A DNA stretch of 64,000 bases from Chitinophagaceae bacterium UBA7600 (GTDB taxonomy: Bacteria; Bacteroidota; Bacteroidia; Chitinophagales; Chitinophagaceae). Where the stretch lies: positions 56,552 through 120,551 of the forward strand of contig DLKC01000053.1 in assembly GCA_002478885.1 (NCBI GenBank). The letters are read 5' to 3'. Below the pieces are notes generated by a model. It saw only the letters and a list, made by a program, of their open reading frames with translations, ran no database searches and was not told the origin of the DNA. The position numbers and the translations under genes were made by a program. Below, piece by piece: positions 52,189 to 61,271 of this stretch. Position 1 is the stretch's first letter; every line of letters starts with the position of its first letter.

Positions 52189-53142
52189 TCAGGTACTCAG
52201 GGCGTCATTCACTTCATCGGCAGGAAATAACTTTATGAGTTCTTCAACTGCGGTTCTGAATATTCCGAGATGGATGTTTACTTCTAAATTATTATAAACA
52301 AACTCCCTTGTTACCGGAGCGGCAGTACTGTTTGGTTCCGGAACATTTGCTGCAACCAGCATTGCCCTGTATGCATCGAAACAACGTATTGCTTCGCGTT
52401 GAAAAGCGGCAAAAACTTCATCAAATTGTCGCTGCTCAATTATGTCCGCGTTCAGCGTTGCGTGTTTAATTGGAAGTTCCCTCCTCAATTTGTAATAACT
52501 ATTGAAAAGGTCGTTTTGATTCTTGTCAGACATTGCTTTGCCTTGTTTGGAAAAATGACCTTTGTCATCAGCGCTTTCGAACAACTCCTTAAAGAGCGTA
52601 TCAAATTTATCCGGCAATTGATTTAACCAACTCAAAACAATAACCCTTTCGTGGCGTGTTCGTGCCCTATCAGCGTTTTGCTGTTTTGCCATCAGCCAGC
52701 GGGTCAGTTCAGGGACAATATTGATTGAAGCGGGGTATGTATCAAAATAACCTACAGCTTTCGTTGCTGCGAGTTCTGCCCTCCAATGAAGCAAATCGTG
52801 GTCTTTTTCGAGATCATTGTATTTTGCCGGCAGGTTTACTCCATCCCTTAATAAAAAAACAAGGGTGTCGATGCCCCCCAATTTTGCCGTCTCGTATTCA
52901 ACCTGTGTGATGCTCAGTATATCCCCATAGGGAACATAACCGCGCCTGTAACCCACAAGCAGGATGCACAGATCGCAACCGTTTAAACGGTCAGGGGAAA
53001 ATTGTGTTGGTTCATCACCGGCCGCGGACCAGTCTTCAAATGGATCAACAAAAATGCCTGAGATCCTGAGTGCGTGTATTACAAATTTCCGGTGTTCCCT
53101 TAAGTCTTCCAGGGTTGAGGCAACAAACGCCTTGTATGCCAT
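52189..53142 (-). CDS. DUF4062 domain protein
   Basis: 317 residues. The N-terminal ~110 residues match the DUF4062 pattern: KAFVASTLEDLREHRKFVIHAL, then WSAAGDEPTQFSP, GCDLCILLVGYRRGYVPYG, ITQVEYETA. DUF4062 is a TIR/SLOG-related Rossmann-like domain found at the N-terminus of several immune-type NTPases and effectors. Here the rest is helical with a long alpha-helical C-half and no visible NTPase or nuclease motif. A defence or stress role is possible by family but not shown. Confidence 0.82.
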   Translation of the reverse strand: MAYKAFVASTLEDLREHRKFVIHALRISGIFVDPFEDWSAAGDEPTQFSPDRLNGCDLCILLVGYRRGYVPYGDILSITQVEYETAKLGGIDTLVFLLRDGVNLPAKYNDLEKDHDLLHWRAELAATKAVGYFDTYPASINIVPELTRWLMAKQQNADRARTRHERVIVLSWLNQLPDKFDTLFKELFESADDKGHFSKQGKAMSDKNQNDLFNSYYKLRRELPIKHATLNADIIEQRQFDEVFAAFQREAIRCFDAYRAMLVAANVPEPNSTAAPVTREFVYNNLEVNIHLGIFRTAVEELIKLFPADEVNDALST

Positions 53143-53386
53143 AGTTTTTTAGTTTAGATTTTGCAAGCAGTGGCTATTTCATTGGAAGTTGCCGTATAAT
53201 ACAATTTTATTAAAAATTGTGATTATTACAAATAACTTATGACAAGTGGTGCAAAGGATGGGAATGGGCCCGCAGGGATAAATAGCCGCGGTTAGTATTA
53301 CCAGCGTTTTTATGCAATGGGGCGATGTAGACTCCAAGCACAGCACCTATATTTACTGAAGCATTGAACAAATAAAGTCTGCGTTT
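53143..53386. other. Divergent intergenic region
   Basis: 244 bases between DUF4062 and the secreted Nif3-like gene. AT-rich near 53160-53240. No gene and no clear repeat. Confidence 0.45.
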
Positions 53387-54253
53387 ATGAAATACTTTTT
53401 TCTTACTGCCGTCATGTTTGTGGGTTTTAAAACAATATTGTATGCTCAATCTGCCTCTACCCCGTTAACTGCGCTGCAGACAATTGAATTGATAAAGCAA
53501 CATGTACAACCACAATGGTTTGATACAAGAACAGATACCATTATTACCGGCAATGGCTCCGATACGCTCAAGGGTATTGCCACCTGCATGTTTATTGATA
53601 TGAATATCCTGCAACAAGCCGTTGCGGCAAATTGCAATATGATCATTACGCATGAACCCACCTTTTATAATGCCAATGATAACCCGCCGGATTTTATGAA
53701 AGAAGATAAAGTGCTGAAAGAAAAGATGGATTATATAAACGAACACAGACTCATCATATTCAGGTTCCATGACAATGCGCACAGGAATAGGCCTGACCAG
53801 GTAATGCAGGGACTGGCAGACGACCTGGGCTGGAAAGTTGTCAACCAATCACCCTGGATCCTGGAAGTCAAAAAACAAAAGCTTTCCGCGCTAGCCAAAA
53901 ACCTGGAAAAGCACTTTAATACAGAAGGCATTCGTGTAACAGGAGACCCTGATCTTGAAATCAGCAGGCTAGCTTTGGTTCCGGGGCTGGCTCCCACCTT
54001 ACAAATGCATCTCGGTGCATTACAGCGGGATGATGTAGATGCCATACTTGTTGGCGAAGCACGAGAGTGGGAAGATTATATCTACGCCAGGGACGCAACA
54101 GAACAGGGAAAAAAGAAAGCCGCCATATTTATCGGGCATATGCACTCTGAAGAACCAGGTATGAAGTATTGTGCTGACTGGTTACAGACCTTTATAAAAA
54201 ATGTGCCGGTACGTTTTCTAAAAGATGAAAACTTCTGGTGGTCGCCTAAGTAA
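53387..54253 (+). CDS. Secreted Nif3/DUF34-family protein
   Basis: 288 residues. The Nif3-like metal-binding fold is recognisable: MIITHEPTFYN (metal His), FRFHDNAHRN, and the C-terminal IGHMHSEEPGMKYCADWLQ region with further His/Glu ligands. Unusual: the protein begins with a signal peptide (MKYFFLTAVMFVGFKTILYA), whereas classical Nif3/DUF34 proteins are cytoplasmic GTP-cyclohydrolase-like proteins. Periplasmic Nif3-type proteins occur in Bacteroidota but their role is unknown. Confidence 0.82.
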   Translation: MKYFFLTAVMFVGFKTILYAQSASTPLTALQTIELIKQHVQPQWFDTRTDTIITGNGSDTLKGIATCMFIDMNILQQAVAANCNMIITHEPTFYNANDNPPDFMKEDKVLKEKMDYINEHRLIIFRFHDNAHRNRPDQVMQGLADDLGWKVVNQSPWILEVKKQKLSALAKNLEKHFNTEGIRVTGDPDLEISRLALVPGLAPTLQMHLGALQRDDVDAILVGEAREWEDYIYARDATEQGKKKAAIFIGHMHSEEPGMKYCADWLQTFIKNVPVRFLKDENFWWSPK

Positions 54254-54675
54254 GTGCTGATGTAGAAACAATAACCGACAGATCGCTATCCTACCCTTTT
54301 ACCACTAGCGGCGGCGTGCCATCAGCTGCAGGAACAGTTAAGGTCCCGGTTGGTGGGACGGCGACCGATGATTAAATAGATTTTTTGTTGCCGGCTCTGG
54401 CACTCATGGCATCGTTTGTTGTGTCACTCACTTCATCGCCCGGAATTTTGTGCAGCAGTGCCGGGTTTCGGCTGATGGAGCAACAACCGGTACTGTTCCA
54501 TTATTTCTCACATGCAAGCCGGGTTTTTCATAACTTGTCGTAGTTTATCGTGTAGCGATAATATCGCTGCTGGTCCAAAGCTCTTAATACTGAGCATGTT
54601 GCGGGAATGTGTCGCGGGAAAGCCAATCCAACAAACGTCCGAAAACAGATTATACCCGTTCTAAACGTAACTCCC
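54254..54675. other. Intergenic region with dispersed repeats
   Basis: Contains GGTCCCGGTTGGTGGGACGG then CGACCGATG (54342-54372), the GTTGTGTCACTCACTT module (54410-54470, cf. 25315) and GGAGCAACAACCGGTAC. The 23 codons open upstream of 54676 are not protein-like. Confidence 0.55.
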
Positions 54676-56757
54676 ATGAAAGTAAACGTACCCGCCACAG
54701 TGGCTATGCTCCTTTGTTTTTTTGCCTCCTGTACCGGCAGCAAGGATCAAATTCCTGAAGCTGACACCCATGCACTGCTTGGCGAAGGGCTGGGCATCAG
54801 CAATGTAACAGTGCTTGTGCAAAACCTCGATAGCGCCAGGAATTACTTTACCGATGTGCTTGGTTTTAATATGCCTAAGCCTAAGGATTTTCAAAACGGT
54901 ATGTACGAGGGAACACTTAGTGTTTCCCTTGCTTTTGCAACGTTTTCTTCTTTTGAATTATCAGGTGTTAAGGATACCGCGGTGGTTGCTGCAAAATACC
55001 CGTATATAACGGCATACCTGAAACATCATGAAGGCGTACGCACATACGCGTTGTCTACTTCCTCCGTTGATTCCACGAGCAAGTGGCTCCATTCAAAGGG
55101 ATTAAAAACAGGCACCATCCTGACGGGTCGTGTTACGAAAGAGGTGCCCAAGGGCTGGGATTGGGATGATGGCGGCCCACAATGGCGGAGTGTTCAGTCA
55201 GACAGCCAGCCGCCACCGGCCTACCGGCCTGTTTTTGTTGAAGTCGCGGGGCTTCCTTATAAGCAGGTGCAGGAAAGCTGGAAGCCTTATGCATGGCGCA
55301 GGTATTATGACCCTAACCCTAACGGGGCTGTTGGCATCACTTCATTGCTGCTTGTTGTTAAAGATCTTCAGGCAGTTACGGCGGAATTCAGGAAAATGGG
55401 TTTCAAAGAACTGGAAGCAAGCGACTCCTCAGCACGTTTCAGCATAGCACATAACCAGCAGTTGCAGGTGGCGGTTCCCCGTTCACCAGGGGATACATAC
55501 AGTAAGTTCCTGGAAGCCAGCGGGCCAGGTGTCTATGCCATCCGATTTGATATCAAAAACTTTGACAGCACCCGTGCATTTTTTAAAAAGACCTTACCGG
55601 CGGGGGCATTACTGGCCGACAGCCTGGCAAAGCATTTAACCGTACTGAAAGCGTATGCCCATGGCGTTCAACTGGAGTTTACACAGGAATCAAAAGCGCA
55701 GGCAGATTCAGCTAAAATGTACGATTATAAAGATGACTCAGCATTAGGTGAAGCCCCTAAAAAATATGCATCGGTGATGTATGCGAAGTATTGTGCCCTG
55801 TGCCATGGCAAAGACCGGGAAGGCTACGCAGCGGATCATGCGCCTTCTTTGCGTTCCCACGCCTTGATGGCAACGACGCAGTCGCCACAGTCGAGTTACA
55901 ATTATCTTCATCACAGCATCGCTTATGGACGGGCAGGCACTGCCATGGCGCCGTATTCCAAACAACAGGGCGGGCCGTTGGACCGTGATGATATTGACCT
56001 GTTAATAAAGTGGCTGCACGATATGAGTGGGGCAAAGGCCATCGAGATGTCAACCGATCCTGTCAAGGGAGATGCAAAGCGGGGGAAAGTACTCTATGCT
56101 AAACATTGCGTTACCTGTCATGGTGCAAAAGGTGAAGGTATTAGTGCGCCGGCCCTCGCCAATCCCATGTTCCTCGCCACTGCCAGTGATGCATTTTTAC
56201 GTTACACGATTACGGAAGGCAGAGACAGTACACCGATGAAATCGTTCAAGGATAGCCTTACCAAAACAGAAATAAATGCACTCACGGCTTATATCAGGAG
56301 CCGTGCTTCGGGGTGGAATGCACCTGAAGCAGTAACGATTGCTGAGCCGCAGCCGAAAGACTATATTTTAAACCCACATCATAAGGCTCCTGTTTTTACG
56401 CTTAAGGAAGGACGTTATGTGCCGGCTGTTCAACTCGTTAAAGCATTGAAGGATAGTGCCCGTATGGTTATCCTTGACGCACGGTCTGCAGCAGCCTGGC
56501 ACCAGACGCATATCCCGGGGGCAGTTTCTGTTCCGTATTACAAAGACCCTGATAAGTTTATCAAGGATATTCCTAACGACAGTACCTGGATCGTCGTGTA
56601 TTGTGCCTGTCCGCACGCAGCATCACAACAGGTGGTGAACACACTCACCCGTTTTGGGTACAAGCATACCGCCATTCTTGATGAAGGCATTATTAAGTGG
56701 GCCGGGCTAGGCTACCCGGTTCAATATGGAGAAGGCATTAAAACTCCTAAGAAATAA
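54676..56757 (+). CDS. VOC + two cytochrome c + rhodanese fusion lipoprotein
   Basis: 693 residues from the ATG at 54676, with lipobox (MLLCFFASC). Domain order: VOC/glyoxalase-like (GISNVTVLVQNLDSARNYFTDV, about 38-160); a second VOC-like region (VGITSLLLVVKDLQAVTAEF, about 215-340); cytochrome c 1 with CALCH (373-377); cytochrome c 2 with CVTCH (478-482); and a C-terminal rhodanese domain (VILDARSAAAWHQTHIPGA; active-site Cys643 in CACPHA). Each domain is intact. It is a multi-cofactor lipoprotein; the pathway is unknown, but sulfur or small-molecule oxidation coupled to cytochromes is the natural reading. Confidence 0.85.
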   Translation: MKVNVPATVAMLLCFFASCTGSKDQIPEADTHALLGEGLGISNVTVLVQNLDSARNYFTDVLGFNMPKPKDFQNGMYEGTLSVSLAFATFSSFELSGVKDTAVVAAKYPYITAYLKHHEGVRTYALSTSSVDSTSKWLHSKGLKTGTILTGRVTKEVPKGWDWDDGGPQWRSVQSDSQPPPAYRPVFVEVAGLPYKQVQESWKPYAWRRYYDPNPNGAVGITSLLLVVKDLQAVTAEFRKMGFKELEASDSSARFSIAHNQQLQVAVPRSPGDTYSKFLEASGPGVYAIRFDIKNFDSTRAFFKKTLPAGALLADSLAKHLTVLKAYAHGVQLEFTQESKAQADSAKMYDYKDDSALGEAPKKYASVMYAKYCALCHGKDREGYAADHAPSLRSHALMATTQSPQSSYNYLHHSIAYGRAGTAMAPYSKQQGGPLDRDDIDLLIKWLHDMSGAKAIEMSTDPVKGDAKRGKVLYAKHCVTCHGAKGEGISAPALANPMFLATASDAFLRYTITEGRDSTPMKSFKDSLTKTEINALTAYIRSRASGWNAPEAVTIAEPQPKDYILNPHHKAPVFTLKEGRYVPAVQLVKALKDSARMVILDARSAAAWHQTHIPGAVSVPYYKDPDKFIKDIPNDSTWIVVYCACPHAASQQVVNTLTRFGYKHTAILDEGIIKWAGLGYPVQYGEGIKTPKK

Positions 56758-57022
56758 TATTTGTTGTTTGGGTAACCGGCTGCGGTTCGTGTGGCATTGA
56801 CAGGGAACTGCGCCGTTGTGGTTCCGGCTGGAGCGTACGGTAAGTGATCGCGCGATGCCGCCGTGTTCTTTCCCGGTTAACGCTGCGAAGACAAAATGAT
56901 CAGCAAAGAACAGAACGTACAAGCGTGCGACGCAACAGGCGATGCCAGCCGCTCTGCTGCCGGGAGCAAAATAAAAAAAGCGATCCTGTTACGGGACCGC
57001 TTTTTGGTGGGGTTTCTACCAA
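56758..57022. other. Intergenic repeat region and terminator
   Basis: 56800-56965 carries degenerate repeat modules (GCGATGCCGCCGTGTTC ... AACGCTGCGAAGACA; GAACGTACAAGCGTGCGACG). A bidirectional terminator follows at 56973-57005, shared by the convergent genes on each side. Confidence 0.6.
56973..57005. terminator. Bidirectional rho-independent terminator
   Basis: AAAAAAGCG / CGCTTTTTT stem extended by TCC/GGA after one mismatch, with a seven-base loop, giving an A-run and T-run on both strands between the convergent fusion lipoprotein and alcohol dehydrogenase genes. Confidence 0.85.
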
Positions 57023-58072
57023 CTAACTTTTCAGCGAAGCCATATCTATTACAAACCTGTATTTTACGTCGTTGCGCAGCATGCGCTCATAAGCTTCATT
57101 GATGTATTGCATGGGTATTACCTCTACATCGGCTACAATATTGTGTTCTGCGCAGAAATCAAGCATTTCCTGCGTTTCTTTGGTGCCGCCGATCATGGAA
57201 CCAATAATGCTTCTCCGGTTTTTGATGAGTTCAAAAGGGTTTACCTGTGGTTGTTTTGAAGGCAGGCCTACCACCAGCAGTTTGCCATGCAATGCGAGCA
57301 GTTTCAGGTATATTTCGTAGTCATGACTGGCGGAAATCGCATCGACAACCACATCGAACCGGCTGTCGAGCTTCGCCATTGCTTCCGCATCGGTTGACAA
57401 CACAAAATGGTGCGCACCCAGTTTCCTGGCATCTGCTTCCTTGGAAGGTGAAGTGCTGAGCATGGTAACTTCGGCACCCATTGCCACGGCAAACTTCACC
57501 GCCATGTGGCCCAGTCCGCCCAATCCTGCTATCGCGACTTTGTCACCCGCCTTTACGCCGGCAAACTTAAGGGGTGAATAGGTGGTAATGCCGGCACAAA
57601 GCAGAGGCGCCACGCCGGGCAGCGATAATTGACCGGACACATGATATACGTATCTCTCGTCTGTTACAATCATGGTGCTGTAGCCACCCTGTGCAATGGC
57701 TGATTTGTCGCGCTCATAATTGTTATAGGTACCGGTCATGCCTTCCACGCAGTATTGCTCCAGCAGGTCGTTGCAGGGTTTGCATTCCCTGCAGCTATCT
57801 ACCATAACCCCGACACCTGCGGTATCGCCGGCTTTAAACTTTTTTACGTGTTCCCCAACGAGCACTACTTTGCCCACGATCTCGTGGCCAGGCACCATCG
57901 GGTAGATAGAGCCACCCCACTCATCGCGTGCCTGGTGAAGATCGGAATGGCATACGCCGGAGAATAGAATTTCGATCAATACATCGTGTGGTTTTAATGC
58001 CCTTCTTTCAAATTGAAAAGGCTCCAATGCAGTTGCCGGGCTTAAGGCGGCATAGGCTTTTACAGCTGTCAT
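57023..58072 (-). CDS. Zinc-dependent alcohol dehydrogenase (CAD/YahK family)
   Basis: 349 residues from the ATG at 58072 (MTAVKAYAALSPATALEPFQ); the longer frame is not protein-like. Catalytic-zinc motif GVCHSDLHQ and GHE; structural-zinc Cys set DSCRECKPCNDLLEQYC; nucleotide site AGLGGLGHMAVKF. The pattern matches cinnamyl-alcohol-type NADP(H) aldehyde reductases (YahK, AdhA). Cytoplasmic. Likely aldehyde detoxification; no neighbour clarifies it. Confidence 0.92.
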   Translation of the reverse strand: MTAVKAYAALSPATALEPFQFERRALKPHDVLIEILFSGVCHSDLHQARDEWGGSIYPMVPGHEIVGKVVLVGEHVKKFKAGDTAGVGVMVDSCRECKPCNDLLEQYCVEGMTGTYNNYERDKSAIAQGGYSTMIVTDERYVYHVSGQLSLPGVAPLLCAGITTYSPLKFAGVKAGDKVAIAGLGGLGHMAVKFAVAMGAEVTMLSTSPSKEADARKLGAHHFVLSTDAEAMAKLDSRFDVVVDAISASHDYEIYLKLLALHGKLLVVGLPSKQPQVNPFELIKNRRSIIGSMIGGTKETQEMLDFCAEHNIVADVEVIPMQYINEAYERMLRNDVKYRFVIDMASLKS

Positions 58073-58372
58073 AACAGGTCCCGTCTTTTGTGTTGTAAAT
58101 GATTTTTGCTGCTCAAAGATAAGCGCCCGGCATATTAATGAATGTTTGTATTGGCGCTGACATTTTACATGAAAGAGCCGATGCATTAAAACACAAATAT
58201 GTTGAAATTCAATACCTGCAAAGGTTTTAGCTCAATTTATTTCCAGGTTATTGTTTTGGATTATTCACATGCGTGGAAAAAATAAAATGTGGTTAAATGG
58301 AAGTTTTTTCTTTTTTTCGCAGCATTCTGGATGCAGCTGGGTTTGATTTATTAACCACTAAAATTTAAAACA

Positions 58373-58663
58373 ATGGTACAAAAAACATATTATAAGACTA
58401 AAGATTATTGCAAAGTAAAATTCTCATTCACTGTAGAGAATGCTGAAACCATCGAGATCCTCGGATTAAACAGCGATTGGGAAAACGCCGTTATCATGAG
58501 TAAGAAAAAAGATGGCACATTTGCAACAGAAGTTTCTCTTCCTAAAAACAGCACGCACGAATTCAAGTATCGTGTAAATGCTTCTGAATGGATCAATGAA
58601 CCAGAAGCTGATGCACAACAACCGAACGTATTCGGCGGGATCAACAGTGTGATCATCCTGTAA
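58373..58663 (+). CDS. Small CBM48/isoamylase-early-set domain protein
   Basis: 96 residues, MVQKTYYKTKDYCKVKFSFT start, then an E-set-type beta sandwich: AETIEILGLNSDWENAVIM, FATEVSLPKNSTHEFKYRVNASEWINEPEADAQQPN. The AMPK/CBM48 glycogen-binding pattern (V-x-G-x-FNxW-like region replaced by GLNSDWENA) is recognisable. Single-domain proteins of this kind occur in Bacteroidota and may bind glycogen. Function otherwise unknown. Confidence 0.78.
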   Translation: MVQKTYYKTKDYCKVKFSFTVENAETIEILGLNSDWENAVIMSKKKDGTFATEVSLPKNSTHEFKYRVNASEWINEPEADAQQPNVFGGINSVIIL

Positions 58664-58821
58664 TTTCCTTTTTATTTAAATCTCTAACATACTGCCAATA
58701 GTGTTTGACAACTTACCTTGTCAAATGCTGTTGGCAGGTTTATAATCCCACTATACGAGCATGCAGTTTCGGGAGATCGGTTGTTGACATGGGCGCCTGT
58801 TTATGACGCGAAGTTTTGCCA

Positions 58822-59262
58822 TCAAGGCAATCCTTTCCACTTAGCGGCAGTCATTTCAAACCGTATTTCACCGCTCCCGGTAAAGCCAGTCTGCATCCAT
58901 CCCGCTTTGCGGTAGAACTGTTCTGCTTTTGTTCCAGGGCTTGTGCTTAGCCATACTGTATGATTTGTCTGACTAAAATACCAGTCAAGCATATCATTGT
59001 GTAACCTTTTGCCTATTCCAAGGCCATCAAATCCGGGTTCTACAAACAGTGCCCAGATGTTATGGTCCTGCAAATCGGCAATGGCGAAGCCTGCGATTTT
59101 GTTTCCAACATCGCATACCCAACCTTTGCCCCTATGGTTGATGTATTCGTCGCAGTCCGCGTCTGTAACAAGCCCGGGCCTGGACAATGTATTTTCCTTT
59201 ACGGCGAAACGCACCCGCATGATTTCCGGAATGTCAGCCGTTGTTGCCAACCTGTAGATCAT
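58822..59262 (-). CDS. GNAT-family N-acetyltransferase
   Basis: 146 residues from the ATG at 59262 (MIYRLATTADIPEIMRVRF); the upstream frame is not protein-like. GNAT core: start IYRLATTADIPEIM, IAGFAIADL, ALFVEPGFDGLGIGKRLHND (acetyl-CoA loop), and the final AEQFYRKAGWMQTG. Target unknown. Confidence 0.88.
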   Translation of the reverse strand: MIYRLATTADIPEIMRVRFAVKENTLSRPGLVTDADCDEYINHRGKGWVCDVGNKIAGFAIADLQDHNIWALFVEPGFDGLGIGKRLHNDMLDWYFSQTNHTVWLSTSPGTKAEQFYRKAGWMQTGFTGSGEIRFEMTAAKWKGLP

Positions 59263-59471
59263 GCGTAAAAATAGCAAATCGGCAATATTCTTTGCTGCGC
59301 GGCTTTTGCTGCGTACCATGTTTTTCCTGCATAGCAGGTGGCCGGCTGATCGCATGCCAGCAATGCCGTGCTTTATTGAGCAGGAACGACCGGGCAAAAA
59401 AATACCGGTCATAATTGACATTATTAACCGGTATATACCCCCAAACCGAAAACGATATTTACTTGTTGTTG

Positions 59472-60176
59472 TTAGTTATTTGGCGCTCCTGCAGCAACCC
59501 ACTTTTCGATCTCTGTGATGTTACAATCGCTGAGCATTGGCGCTCCCTGTGGCATTGGTGAATAACCAGGTGCATGTGTAACCGCACCAACAAGCCTGCC
59601 ATTCAACGCTACTACCTGGGCGCCTGCGTAAGTAGAAAGGTCTATACCGCCACTTGGATTTTTGCCGCTATGGCAGCCGGTACAATTTGTCTGGAATATC
59701 ACTGAAATGGTATTGCTGTACGTAAACTGTGTTGTGTCGCAGCCTGCACAATTGGTAGTGTTCTGTGCACCCTGCTTAATCCATTTTCCGATTGTCTTTA
59801 TCTGTGCATCTGTGAGCGGTGTATTGCCTTTCGGAGGCATTTCCCCACTGTAGATTTTCAGGAAAATCTCGCTCTGGAATGGTTGGCCGGGAACGATACC
59901 TTCCCCTTGCATGATGTGCTTGTAAGAATCCAACACCAATCCTTCCTTATGCGATTTGGCATCGTGGCAGCCACTCTTGGCGCAGCTACTCTGGAAAATA
60001 GGTAGAACGTCTGATTCAAAGCAAATGGTGGCACCTTTGGGATTGTTGATCGCCTGCTCCATATCGCTGGATACTGCCACCGAGCCAGCCTGCTGCGTTG
60101 ATGGCTTGCTCACCTGCCGCTGACAGGCGTAAAAAACTACCACTGCCAGTACAAGGACTAAAATGGACTTTTTCAT
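59472..60176 (-). CDS. Lipoprotein with two haem-binding (PSCyt1-like) motifs
   Basis: 234 residues with lipobox (VVFYAC). Two haem motifs: SSCAKSGCHDA (C-x4-CH) and TNCTGCHSG, with GEMPPKGNTPL and SPMPQGAPML typical of cytochrome domains in Bacteroidota and planctomycetes. Periplasmic or outer-membrane redox lipoprotein, possibly with a separate oxidase or dehydrogenase. Not next to any such enzyme here. Confidence 0.82.
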   Translation of the reverse strand: MKKSILVLVLAVVVFYACQRQVSKPSTQQAGSVAVSSDMEQAINNPKGATICFESDVLPIFQSSCAKSGCHDAKSHKEGLVLDSYKHIMQGEGIVPGQPFQSEIFLKIYSGEMPPKGNTPLTDAQIKTIGKWIKQGAQNTTNCAGCDTTQFTYSNTISVIFQTNCTGCHSGKNPSGGIDLSTYAGAQVVALNGRLVGAVTHAPGYSPMPQGAPMLSDCNITEIEKWVAAGAPNN

Positions 60177-60229
60177 GATAATTGAATTGGTTGGTAAAAT
60201 TGGTTTTGATGATGATGAACCTCTTGCAA

Positions 60230-60258
60230 CAATATAACATTGTCACAAGTTTGTCAAA
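60230..60258 (-). promoter_or_regulatory. Promoter candidate for the cytochrome lipoprotein gene
   Basis: On the minus strand: TTTG (60255-60258), an 18-base spacer, then TATATTG (60230-60236), matching the Bacteroidota TTTG-N17-20-TAnnTTTG pattern with one change in the downstream box. About 55 bases before the start codon. Confidence 0.45.
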
Positions 60259-60440
60259 TAAAGTAACGCCACTTTGGTTCTTTAAAGTGTATGAAAGAAG
60301 GCGACCGGGTAAAACTTTGCCTTAAACGGGTAAAAAGTAGCGCCGGAAAAAAAGAATAAAATAAAAACAACAAAGTCTGAAGAATAAAATCCACACAACC
60401 TGAAACGATAGTAATTTGCTGTCCGCTTAAAATTCACCGT

Positions 60441-61271
60441 ATGAAGAGGATCAACCTACGCTTAGTTATCTTATTGATCAGCATTGCCCTTTCGCCGGTT
60501 GCTTTCGCACAGCAAAACCCGTTATTTAAAGTGGTGGCGTTTTATACCGCAAAGAGCGACCTGGCGCATATCAGTTTTGTGCACGAGGCCAACCGCTGGT
60601 TTCCAAAAGCGGCGGCAGAGAACAATTTTACCTACGACTCCACCAATGACTGGAGCAATCTTAACGAGGCATTTTTAAAAAACTATAACGTTGTTTTGTT
60701 CCTGGATACTAGGCCCGAAGCCCCGGAACAACGGAAGGCTTTTGAAAACTATATGAAAAAGGGCGGTGGCTGGATGGGCTTCCATTTTGCCGGCTTTGCC
60801 TTAACGCCTTCTGATTTTAACCAGGACTGGGACTGGTACCACAACGAGTTTATTGGAGCTGGCCAATACAAATCCAATACGTGGCGGCCTACGCCGGCGA
60901 TGCTGCGTGTTGAAGAGGCCGGTAACCCTGCTACCAAAAGATTGCCGCCGGTTTTCAGATCATCGCCCAATGAGTGGTATAGCTGGGAAAAAGACCTTAC
61001 CAAGAACCCCGATATAAAGATCCTTTTATCGATCGACTCAACAAGTTTCCCCTTAGGCACGGGGCCAAAACTGCACGAGATCTGGCATAGCGGCTACTAC
61101 CCTGTTGCCTGGACGAATACGAAATATAAAATGATCTACGATAATATGGGCCATAACGATATTGATTACGAGCACGGCAGCAACAAAGAACTGTCTTTTC
61201 AGTTTGATAACGAGATTCAAAACAGGTTTATCGTTGATGCGTTGTTTTGGCTGGCGGGAATTAAAAAATAA
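60441..61271 (+). CDS. Secreted ThuA-like protein
   Basis: 276 residues with a signal peptide (MKRINLRLVILLISIALSPVAFA). ThuA (Trehalose utilisation, glutamine-amidotransferase-like) fold: KVVAFYTAKSDLAHISFVHE, GGGWMGFHFAGFALTP, and the C-terminal DIDYEHGSNKELSFQF. Such proteins act on sugars or as periplasmic binders in Bacteroidota; the catalytic Cys of true amidotransferases is replaced by Gly-His, as usual in ThuA. Convergent with gcvP and separated from it by a shared terminator. Confidence 0.85.
   Translation: MKRINLRLVILLISIALSPVAFAQQNPLFKVVAFYTAKSDLAHISFVHEANRWFPKAAAENNFTYDSTNDWSNLNEAFLKNYNVVLFLDTRPEAPEQRKAFENYMKKGGGWMGFHFAGFALTPSDFNQDWDWYHNEFIGAGQYKSNTWRPTPAMLRVEEAGNPATKRLPPVFRSSPNEWYSWEKDLTKNPDIKILLSIDSTSFPLGTGPKLHEIWHSGYYPVAWTNTKYKMIYDNMGHNDIDYEHGSNKELSFQFDNEIQNRFIVDALFWLAGIKK

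Noticed and set aside
58822..59421. 199-residue form of the GNAT protein
   Set aside because: The first 53 residues are Arg/Cys-rich and not like the family; the ATG at 59262 gives a standard GNAT length.
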